DNA of 64,000 nt from Calliopum simillimum (taxonomy: Eukaryota > Arthropoda > Insecta > Diptera > Lauxaniidae): assembly GCA_951812925.1 (NCBI GenBank), contig OX638372.1:53504028-53568027 (forward strand). Reading direction: 5' to 3'. The position numbers and the translations under genes were made by a program. The notes below the pieces were generated by a model, which was not told the DNA's origin, made no database searches, and was given only the letters and a program-made list of their open reading frames with translations. Shown here in pieces: positions 1 to 9,251 of this stretch (position 1 is the first letter of the stretch; every line of letters begins with the position of its first letter).

Positions 1-958
1 TCCGGATGGTAGCATGAGACAGGCATTTGAAGAACATAGTGCGATGGAGTGGCAAACACATTTCATAATAAATTAATTTGGAACATCGTCCTTCAACAGA
101 CTTGCCACGAAATGACATACGCCTGTCATGGCATTTGCCCCGTCCGCGGCAAATCCTATCAAATTCTGTTTGCAATTAATATTATTTTTTTCAAAGTATT
201 CTGCAATACATTTGTAAATTGATAGGGCTTTGGAATCTTCAACTTCAATTAAACCAAAAAAAAAAAATCTTTTATATGACAGTTTATGGTAACCCGGGCT
301 ACCAAACACAGAGACTTTTTGTTCGATATGTCTGTTGACTCGTCGATGCACAGCGAAAATTTTTGCTAGCGTAATAAACTGCACAAATATTCGAACTGCG
401 TGCGCCCCAGTACATTTTTTACTATAGCGGTTGTTTTTGTTCGGCCGCAAGAAAATGTTGATGCTATTTTCGAGTCCGGAATGGAAGTCTTCAGAAATAG
501 CGATAAGTGGTCCATGCAAGAGAAGGGTAAGTTGTGCTCTGCAACAAAAGCACTCAACTGCAGCTCCAAATTTTGCACATGACTAAATTCTCCAGTGCTT
601 CGTTTCAGGTGCATATCTATAGGTATGTGACCACCCGATAGGCAGCTCGACTTCTCTTTGTGCTTTTTGGTGGTTGTATGTCTAATTAAATCAGATATTC
701 CAGAACTTACTTTTAAAAATGAGTGGCAAACTTTGCAAAAAAGTTCCTCGTTGCCTGCCAAGGTTTTCTTTTTTTCTAGCCATTTACTAAAATTTTTGAC
801 CCACGTTTCGCATATTTTTCGCTTTTTTTTTCTGAAATAAGTACGCATATAAATGAATACAATGTGCCACCGAATATAAGATGATAAAATTACATTTTTT
901 TCTACCGTGTCATCTTCGATCAGGACAACGTTGTCTTCATTAGAGTTACTGCTTCTGT
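1..958 (-). pseudogene. hAT-like (ZBED/ZNF862-type) transposase-derived pseudogene, 5' part
   Basis: Read on the minus strand from 958, an exon-like segment follows an AG acceptor (960-959) and runs through an acidic stretch into a BED-type zinc finger (CKVC, then a histidine pair near RHTTTKKHKEK, about 640-760). It continues into a region typical of domesticated and active hAT transposases, including GFAADGANAMTG (about 125-160) and then KCVCHSIALC near the left edge. The reading frame shifts between about 360 and 400, and the segment that should carry the catalytic DEST-type motif is missing. A TAA stop interrupts it at about 74-76, just after DDVPN. The element runs off the left edge. The motif order makes the family assignment good; the element is clearly non-functional. 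It could be a decayed host gene derived from hAT instead of a transposon copy. Confidence 0.7.
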
Positions 959-2148
959 CTGGAAGAAATAAAGGTTATCAATATAATGAGCAATCAATCT
1001 TCCTATCTTACCTCCATTTTCTTCCATTATCAAAGTTATTTTCAGATTTTAGAATTATAATTATGTTTACCCACGTGCAAAGTTTCGATTTTGCAAAAAT
1101 TTATCTGTACGACGTCACTTTTTTACATATGAGAAATGTCAAAATTGTGTTAAGCACGCGCCAATTCCACTGATAGAATAAGTATTTTTAATATTCATTA
1201 AAGTCATCTAGAATCTTCATATGTAAAAAAAAAAAGTGTTTATTGATACTGTGTTGCCAAATAGATTAAAAAGTACGACAAGCCAGTAAGTTTGCTAATC
1301 GAAAAACTTAACATTTTTTCCAATAATTGAAAGAATTAGAAAAAACGTCATTTTATGCAAAAAATCTCAATTATTGCCAATAAATCGTCATTTTGAGAAA
1401 AAAAACGTCTGATCGTCATTGAGGTCGAAAAATCGTCAAAATGACGATAAAATCGTCATTATGGCAACGCTGCTGTCAACAAATGAATTTTTTTTTGGTG
1501 ATGCAGAGTGCAAATACCAACTTGAAAAATATAAAACAGAAACAAAAAATTCAAAACAGCGCGAGAATTTGAATTTGTCCACACTAGCCCCCAGTCCACA
1601 CTAGCCCCCCCCCCCCCCCTCCCCTACAACAAGCATATTTGTATTCTAGAATCTAATTACATGAGTAAACGATGAGTTTCGTTGATTTTTCACGTTTCGT
1701 GTTATACACAGCATTGGATATTAAGTTTTACCCAAAAAATATATTCACTGGCTACATAAGCACGATATTTTATAGCCGGTCACTAAAGAATAACCTTGAG
1801 TCTTATATATCTATCTCTGCATATTTTTGAACCATTTTATGTATAATATGTTCCCAAAATAGCTTCCATCTTTGAGAGAAATTTTTTTTTTAAACGATCA
1901 CTGAATTGAAATTGAACTTGGTTGGAATGAAACAAAGTTTTTAGATCTTGAAACAGATCAAGGCGGTGAAATAGCTCTCGATCCAAACATGCGTGCTCGG
2001 TTGAAATTCTTGCAGATAGTTATTCTTTCTAGTATTCGGAAATACTGAGAACAAAAAATTTTAAAAATTCGTCGGGCAGTTTTTGAGAATTTCATTTTGA
2101 AAATTATAATTAAATTTTTATTGAAATTACGCTAATTAGTCAGGATTT
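959..2148. other. Non-coding AT-rich stretch
   Basis: I see no gene here. The open frames are short and lack any recognisable domain. Between about 1345 and 1465 there is a cluster of CGTCATT/AATCGTCA words. A 15-base C run sits at 1605-1619, next to a short repeat of CCACACTAGCCCC. Nothing supports a function. Confidence 0.5.
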
Positions 2149-2506
2149 AGCGATATCATAACCTAAAAGTGCAAAAAACACAGTTTTTATGGTATTTTTG
2201 AAGTTATATAACAAGACAAAATAGTTTTTTTCCATAAATCTTGATATGGTATTCGAAAGTACTAGTTTTGGCCTTTAAAACTCATTAATTATAACAATAT
2301 ATTTTTTTCCTTTGAAATATCCTAAACTGAAATAACGAAAAATCATGTGCTTTGCGATTTTTCAACTTTTAGGCTACGATATTTTGGAGAAAAAAAAAAA
2401 AAAGATATCGATATAATTTAAAGCGGGCCTTTAAGACAAAAACTAGTACTTTCATACAATATACCAAAATTTATTTAGCTTACATCATAGCAAAAAAGTC
2501 ACACAT
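2149..2506. repeat. Imperfect inverted repeat (foldback remnant)
   Basis: The left arm, about 2195-2281 (it includes GAAAGTACTAGTTTTGGCCT), pairs with a right arm at about 2420-2505, whose reverse complement reads GAAAGTACTAGTTTTTGTCT. The arms are about 85 bp with scattered mismatches, and the loop is itself partly self-complementary around TTTTAGGCTACGATATT. It looks like a decayed foldback or MITE copy. I could not define termini or a target-site duplication. Confidence 0.55.
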
Positions 2507-2539
2507 AAATATTCAAATACAATTAATGCACGTATTGGA

Positions 2540-2926
2540 TTTTGTCCCTGCCCTTTTAAAAGGACAGTAAACTTTACATTGGAATAGCACAAAATGTACA
2601 CTTTTAATTAATTAGCTGTTTAGATAATATGATTAAGACACTAATTCTATAACATATTTCTACCGTTAGTTGGAAAAAATGTATCTTGTACTTACATATT
2701 TTTTCCTTTTTCGCAGTATTTGAAAACTAACGGTGCACAAAGCACTTTTTTAACCACCCCATTCTGAACTGATTTCTTCAAATCACGCGTTCGAACTTGA
2801 CAGTAGATGTAATAAGCTTAACAAATAAAATCATGATCTAAATTAGACATAAATGCATTTGCATAAAGGCACATTTCTCTCATTTATAATGACGAATTTT
2901 GAACCTTTTAAAAGGACAGGGGCGCT
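2540..2926. repeat. Possible MITE with TCCCTGYCCTTTTAAAAGG ends
   Basis: TCCCTGCCCTTTTAAAAGG at about 2541 is mirrored by CCTTTTAAAAGGACAGGGGCG at about 2905. The pair gives terminal inverted repeats of roughly 18 bp enclosing about 390 bp of AT-rich non-coding DNA. The core TTTTAAAA is itself palindromic, so the evidence is modest. Confidence 0.35.
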
Positions 2927-3021
2927 AGGGATGTTCTTAAAATATCTTATTTTAATTCCTGCTATTTAGCTTAACTTGTATTTGAATGACCGTAGGTAAA
3001 TAAAGTAAATAAAAGACATAC

Positions 3022-4732
3022 CTGTTGTATTATCTCCGGCAATATCAGAATTTAATAAATTTGGTACATTTTGATCAACCGCTTGTGCCTTTAAATTTTT
3101 GTGGTGATGTTTTTTATGAAAGTTGAAAGCATTATTTGTTTTGAATTGCGTATCACATGCAGCGCAGTGGAAATCCTGTTCAGTTGCAATTACGTTCAAT
3201 TGAGTGGACTCATCTATTGTGCGAATGGAACGTTCTTCTGAAATATCTGTTTCGTGTTTTTTTGGTGGGGTGGACTTTGATACTTCCGATTGCTAAAATA
3301 AAAAACAACAATAAAAGTTTTTGGATTATACATATTAACATTTGTTGAATTTTCAATTTCGTAGAAAGTTATATGGGACTATTAAGGAACTGGTACACAT
3401 AAATAGATATGTTATAGAGCTTTGGTTGCGGTTCCGAAAGGTCGGAAATTCCGATTGATTTTGACCTCCGCCACCAAATTCGGTTCCGAAAGTTTTGAAT
3501 CGAAAGTTATAATGAAGATTGACCCAAAATGTTGTAAAGGAAAGAAATGTGAAAAGCAATGAAGTAGTGATGGGAACTATCGAATAAAAACTATCGAAAT
3601 ATTAGATAGTTTGCGAAAATTCATTCATTCGATTGTTTTGAAAAAATCATTCATGAACGATTTTTATTACTGAACGAAAACGACTGAATGAAAAAATCAT
3701 TCATGAACGATTTTTAGTAATGAACGAAAATGATAGAATTCTTTTGTTTTTAGCAATGAATAAGTAATGAACGAAAACGATTGAATTGATTTTGTTCCAC
3801 CCTATGGCTTTTCCAGAGCTTTCTCCAAGGCTGGCCAAATCATTAATTACAGAAGAAATAGGCTAAAAGGCAAAAGTTGGATCAAATTATTTTTTTAAAC
3901 AGCAATCTTGGCTTTCAATAGTTTACTTTTTTAACTTTTTAAGAAAAATGTATTTGTTTTAGTTACTTACTGTTTTTTCCATTAAAAATTTGCATACAAT
4001 GTATTAAATATTCTTAATAAATCTCTTAGCTAAGTGAATTTAATAAATTTTTAATAAAATAATTAAAAAAAAAAATTTTATATATTTTAGGTCATATTTT
4101 CTTTAGTTTTCGGCTATACATTTTATACTAAATAAGTAGGTACAGTTTTTTAAAATCCTTAGTACCTTATTTTAGTGAATGATATAAATTCTAAATGAGG
4201 GAATTCGCCAGGAAAGTTCATTCAGTAAAATCGTTCATGAATCATTCGATAGTCAAATTCATTCAGTTACAATCTATCGATAGTCGAAATCATTCGATAG
4301 TCCCCATCACTGCAATGAAGTAATAAAAATTACTTTCTCAGACTCCTAAGAATTTAAAATATGCGGCTGACTCTGGTTCTGGTAAAATTCAATACAACAT
4401 ACCGTAAATCCCATAACACTTTGTTGATTCTGTCGCAAATTCCGATCAGATTCCCGGGCTCGCATTTGAAAGTTGTAACACTGTTCCAGTTCATTACTAC
4501 AGCTTCTGCACAGCTGTTGAGGCATTTTCTGTTCCAGAGGGTCGAAAGGATCCTTTACTTGTGTTACGTCCACAAAACAGTCATAATAAGTAAAAGGGAA
4601 CTGTCTATCTGAGGACACCGAAGCGGTATAAACAGTAACCACTCTGAATGGTTCACACAAGTCGATATAATCTGTCGAGGACATCAGGCAGACTCTGCAA
4701 ACTTTGGCTAACTTTTTGGAACGCATAATCAT
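3022..4732 (-). CDS. Orphan ZAD zinc-finger gene, partial (ZAD exon plus one finger exon)
   Basis: Two exons are supported. Exon 1 is 4732-4403: the first true ATG (ATGATTATG context) gives a ZAD domain with CRVC near the N-terminus and LCRSC followed by an alpha-helical NELEQCYNFQMRA segment. It ends at ACG|GTATGT. Exon 2 is 3292-3022: acceptor TTTTAG, a charged linker, one C2H2 finger (FHCAAC, then H-x4-H) and donor CAG|GTATGT. The junction is phase 0, and exon 2 ends in phase 1. Exon 2 is homologous to the 7591-7393 exon of the next gene, so this gene should continue into a finger array. No such exon is visible leftward to base 1. The rest may lie off the window or be lost. ZAD-C2H2 proteins are insect nuclear DNA-binding factors in which ZAD mediates dimerisation. 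Confidence 0.65.
3565..4312. mobile_element. hAT-like MITE in the intron of the orphan ZAD gene
   Basis: The ends are YAGTGATGGG(A/G)ACTATCGAA: TAGTGATGGGAACTATCGAA on the left and CAGTGATGGGGACTATCG (reverse complement) on the right. They are flanked by a perfect 8-bp direct repeat, CAATGAAG (3557-3564 and 4313-4320). An 8-bp duplication and CAGTG-type ends fit the hAT superfamily. The interior has no coding capacity. It carries several copies of a TCATTCATGAACGATTTT-like subrepeat and its inverse. Confidence 0.8.
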
Positions 4733-4941
4733 TTTGTATATTCTAAACCAAAACAAACAAAATAAAGTTTAGTGTTGCCGCGTTACTTAACATGTATCTT
4801 TTAAAAATAAAAAACGCATCAAAATGAAAAAAGAGTATCAAAACAGATTGCAAGCTTAGCACAAAAGTAACACGTATATTTTTGTTTTATTTCAAATAAA
4901 AGAGCAAGGTCGAAAGGTGAAAAAAAGTAAACTAGAATTAT

Positions 4942-5323
4942 CAGGCCTGTTCCGTAATCCGCGTGGATTCAATTACTTTTCACTTAGGAGACTTTTTGAT
5001 GAAAATGGTGAGTGACACGATAAAAAATATTAGAATATTTTTTGTGAAGAATTACACGTTCTACAAATAACATTGATTTTTATTAACGAAAAAGTAACTG
5101 TTTCGGAAATATTCGATAAAGTCAAATTTTTCGACTTTTTGCGGATTTTTAAGAATATTTTCTAAAAGGTTACTTTTTCGTTAATGCAAATCAATGTTAT
5201 TTGTAGAATCTTCAATTTCCCACAAAAAAGATTCTAATACGTTATCGTATGACTCACTATTTTAATCAAAAAGCCTCCTAAATGAAAAGTAATTGAAAAC
5301 ACATGGATTACGGAACAAGCCTG
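4942..5323. mobile_element. Foldback MITE 'CAGGCCTGTTCCG', copy 1
   Basis: This is a near-complete hairpin: CAGGCCTGTTCCGTAATCC at the left end and its complement (GGATTACGGAACAAGCCTG) at the right, with arms of about 180 bp meeting near 5135. It is flanked by TAT on both sides (4939-4941, 5324-5326), which is consistent with a 3-bp target-site duplication. Three more copies lie at 18050-18385, 44934-45308 and 53070-53450. It has no coding capacity. It sits between the orphan ZAD gene and the chimeric ZAD gene. Confidence 0.85.
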
Positions 5324-5730
5324 TATTTATCAAAACGAGTAAAAAACACAAAAATTTGTTCCAAAATGTAGCACTTTAGTTACAGCATTTCGGCAACACT
5401 GATAAAGTTACCAAACTAACCATGGTTGCAAATGTATTGCTACGTTCTTAATTTCAAGTAATAGTTTGGTTATTCCATAAAACGTGTAAAACTTGCGAGG
5501 GATTTTACGTTTTGTGGAATACCCTCAATAGTAATTATGTTTTCATGTTTTAAGAATGGGCTTCTTGTAAAAAAGTTCGCATAATTTAAGAAGCTTATGT
5601 TTTATTGTACATATTATTTTTGAATTCCATAACGCCAAATTACAAAATATTGAGAACGCATAGAAACACCATCTTGTAATTGTGCAAAGAGAGAATAACA
5701 CAATGTTGACCTGCACCCAATTATTTCCCT
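5324..5730. other. Intergenic spacer
   Basis: I see no gene. A short hairpin at about 5468-5526 has arms GGTTATTCCATAAAACG and CGTTTTGTGGAATACC. The 3' end of the chimeric zinc-finger gene lies immediately to the right. Confidence 0.5.
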
Positions 5731-8700
5731 TTATTGCAAACGAGAATTTTGAATAGAGTTATAAAGATCACGTAGCTCAACTGCAGTTAACTCTGACTTA
5801 TGCACTTCTTTTAGATGTCGTTGCAAACTATAATTAACAAAATCAGATTTTTAAATTGCTGCTTTTAAAAATATCACCTTAATTTGGATCATACCTGCCC
5901 CTTGTAACTTGTCCAGCATCACATCTTGGACATTTGAATGGCAACCCAATATGTTTATATTCGTGCCTTCGAAAAGTCGACTGGCAAGCAAATGCTTTAC
6001 CACAATGTTCGCATTCGAATTTCTCACCACGATGTTTTTTCATATGATACGACAACGGCCCTTGGAGTCGAAAACTTTGACCGCAAATGTTACACAAAAA
6101 TGGATTTTCTTTTTTATGTATTAACATATGAACTCGTAGCTCGGTTATATTAGGAAATCGTTTTGCGCATTCATTACACTGTTCTTTTCCTCCTTGATGC
6201 ATAACCTTATGGCGGCGTAGACCGGATTTGCGTCGGAAGCCTTTACCACATAAATCGCATTTGTAACTTATCTCCGTTGAACGATGTGTTATCATATGAG
6301 TATGTAACAGATGTTTGTCATAAAACATTTTCGGACACATGGTGCATGGCACATTTTTTTGCCGCAGCCCGTGGTGGACTTCAAAATGTGTTTTCAGTTG
6401 ATGTTTATATGCGAAATATTTACCTAAAAGAAAGACAAAAACGGATCTTTCAATAATATTAAATAGAATTAAGCTGTTAAAAAACTTACTGCACTTTGGG
6501 CATTGGTGTCCATTTGGGTATTTTTTATGAACTTTGCTGAAATGAGCGGTATATTTTGCCGCTGCAAATATTCTCTTACAAACTGTACATTCTATACTCT
6601 CAACATTGTCAGAACTGATGTCTTTATCTTCTGTAATTTCACTTGCTAACACAAATAGTTATTCGATTAGTATTTTGAAATAGTTTAGGTGATTTTAAAT
6701 ATTTTGCAAAATAATCCAACTATATATAGTCGGGTTTAAACTACAACTAGACATCTACATTTTTCATGTGTTGAGAAAAAAGCGTTTTACGTTTTTTGAA
6801 ATTCGTTTTTTGTATGAAATTTTGCGGTTTTCTGCTTTTTATTCTTTATATAAAATAAGGTGGGGACTACGTTTCAAATAACCGACTAGACTGGGGCATA
6901 GAGCCGTTTTTTCTTCATGTTTCTGTATACTTAACTTAAAACATCACTGTAATTGTCTAGATATATTTAAGGAAATGTCTATACGGGGGGACTCGCGTAC
7001 GCGAAAACTCTCAATTAGCTCTCTCTCTCTCTCAATTTACTCAATTAGCGTACGCGAAATCCAGTGAAGTTTTTTCCCCCGGGGAACTTGATTAATTTAT
7101 GTACTGATCCGCGGCCGAAGGCCGCCGCGAAGCCGGTGTTGGATGTCTGACGGGTTTAAATCCTGAGCAGCGGCCGCAGGCCGCCCACTTACCCCTACTT
7201 TTATGTAAAATTACTGTTGTAACGAAGCTGCGTCCCGGGGGAAAAAACTTCACTGGATTTCGCGTACGCTAATTGAGTTTTCGCGTACGCGAGTCCCCCC
7301 GTATAGACAGACTCTATATTTAATGCAGGAAAATCATGTCCCCATTTATATATATATATATATCTATCGTGTATGTAAGGTAAGTAACGTACCTGCCGCA
7401 AGTTGTTTGGATGTTTTGGAATTCACAAAAATTGGTGTATTCTTATCACCCGCTTCTGTCTTTAGGATTTTGTGCCGAAATTCTTTATGGCGACTTAGCG
7501 TATATTTTCTCTTAAAATACATATCACATATCGTACAGTGGAACTTCTTGTCAGTTATGTTTTGTTTGTGTTTTAGTGTTGTGTTTTTTTGCTGAAATGA
7601 AAGTGAAATTAATTTGCTGATGCGATTTTTGTACAGAACCTAATTGTCTATTAAACTACACTTAAAAGTAAATAGCAATTTGTTATTTGGGATAAGCAAG
7701 TCTGTCGTCAAGCTCTTGTGTGAAATCCACAAGGCAGTAGAAGATGTGGTAGACCAAGAACCAACTGGAAAAGGTCGCTGGATAAGGAAATCCTAGAATC
7801 GGGAAAGTCGTGGCAAGAGATAAGACACCGCAAGGGATCGTGACAAATTTGAAAGGCTACTAAGAGCAGCAAAACTGTTAGTACAAATTCCTCTTACCCG
7901 AATTAAGTCAGAACGGTCTAATAAAAAAAAAAAAAACTATTTAATGACAGCTATAAAGCTGCCGTTGGAAAATTTTAAACCTTAGCATCTGTGTCCGAAA
8001 TGTTATCTACGGCAATATCTGATTTTTGAACTGGGTTCCATTCAACCCCGGGCTCGCTTTGCTTTTCGTCTTGACAAAGCAGCATTCTCGCATCGTGCAC
8101 ACGTTTCATATGCCTCTTTATTTCCTTTCGTGGAAATGGTCCGTTACAAAATTCACATACAACATCGGTTTTACTATGTTCACCTAGTTCCTCCTGTTCT
8201 TCAATCTTCTCAGTTTTTTCTGCATCACCAAGTTTTCGTTTTCTGTTTGTGACAGGTTTAACATTGCAATCGGGCACTTTTTTGTTATCATCTTTGGGCT
8301 TTATTTCAATTTCTTTTTCGGGTATATAACTTGCATCGTCGCTATCGTCGTCGTCTTGTGGTGATGTTGGATTACAATCAAAGTTGTCATCTGATGTAGT
8401 GTCACAAGCATCCGCGTTGATAACAAGCTCTTGCGCCGTATTTACTAACTTATGACTGAATGAGGTCTAAAAGAAGAAGAGAGTAATATGAGTTACCTTC
8501 ACTCTTCAATTAGCAACTAAATAGTTTAGCGGCACATATTTATTTCGTAGGGCTAATGATATAAAACTTAACGTCTCGGAAACTAGTTCCCCCACTCGTT
8601 CACAAGCAACAAGACTACAGTTTGATGGTCTCACCTTAACATTTGTATCCGTAATGTTATCTGCATTTATTATGTCGTCAGCGTCCGTTTTTTGCACAGC

Positions 8701-9021
8701 GACCCATTCAAAGCCTGCTGCTTCTTCTTGCACTTCATCAGCTTTCGCGAATAGTGGCACCTGCTTCATTAACAGCGTTTGATGCGACTGTATTGCTTTT
8801 TTGATGAATTCGTAGGCATCGCGCAATTCCGACGCACATTGGAAACAAAGTGACTGCGGTAGCTGGTCATCTGCGTGCGCCTCCAATCGGGTGCACTTTT
8901 GAAAACACTCCAAGTATGTTATGGTCTCAGTTTCAAGTGGTGCAGTCCAACCAAATATTTGTGACGGATTTTCCATCAGACATGCTCTACATTTATTAGG
9001 ATTATCGCTAATGAGATTCAT
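5731..9021 (-). CDS. Apparently chimeric ZAD C2H2 zinc-finger gene (about 617 aa, six exons)
   Basis: Exons on the minus strand are 9021-8635 (ZAD: CRAC and LCFQC), 8466-7981 (acidic linker, basic NRKRKLG patch, leading finger CEFC...H-x4-H), 7591-7393 (finger FHCTIC), 6645-6490 (finger IECTVC), 6423-5895 (six fingers) and 5827-5731 (last half-finger and stop TAA). The lengths sum to 1854 bases, and every junction phase matches. Two fingers, CPKC|SKYF... and CPRC...RG|SLQRH, are completed exactly across introns. About ten fingers in total predict a nuclear DNA-binding factor. The oddity is exon 2. After MLLCQ it diverges from its paralogue at 15619-16054 and ends in a second copy of a ZAD-exon tail (VEWNPVQKSDIA...DAK). 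Its donor, AAG|GTTTAA, is weak. Two gene types appear joined here. Alternatively these are two genes, one broken at each end. Confidence 0.7.
6976..7309. mobile_element. Inverted-repeat element with CGGGGGGACTCGCGTACGCG ends
   Basis: It lies inside an intron of the chimeric zinc-finger gene. The left arm runs TACGGGGGGACTCGCGTACGCG ... AAATCCAGTGAAG ... CCCCCGGGG, and the right arm is its complement ending CGAGTCCCCCCGTA. A (TC)n run at about 7017-7034 expands one arm. The loop (about 7095-7195) holds GC-rich hairpins of the GCGGCCG(A/C)AGGCCGC type, in striking contrast with the AT-rich surroundings. The target-site duplication is ambiguous because the flank is itself palindromic (GTCTA/TAGAC). 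Confidence 0.75.
7695..7935 (+). mobile_element. 5'-truncated LINE 3' end
   Basis: The plus-strand translation gives a degenerate C-terminal tail typical of non-LTR retrotransposon ORF2 proteins (GKGRW..., then DTARDRDKFERLLRAA) with internal stops. It is followed by about 50 bp and then an A-run at 7922-7935 that would be its poly(A) tail. A related tail is on the minus strand at 61320-61445. It lies in intron 2 of the chimeric zinc-finger gene, opposite to its transcription. Confidence 0.6.
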
Positions 9022-9251
9022 GGAAATATTTTACTCAATTTTAACAAAATTCTGAGGCAAGTTCCATATATGTATGTAATTTGTTTATTTTTTGAGCCTT
9101 ACCAGATGTTAAATTTTTTCAATATAAGGGTTAAGAAGGTTTAACTGTTCCATCACAGTCAATTTATATTTTTGTCGAAAAATTGTCCGATTTTGTTGAA
9201 TAACTGCACCTTCTGAACCTGACTACATATTAACCTTTCAAAGGGGTAAAG
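9022..9251. other. Upstream region of the chimeric ZAD gene
   Basis: This is about 230 bases between the ATG at 9021 (read leftward) and the inverted-repeat element starting at 9252. Any core promoter must be here or inside the repeat. I see no convincing TATA or initiator signal. Confidence 0.35.
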
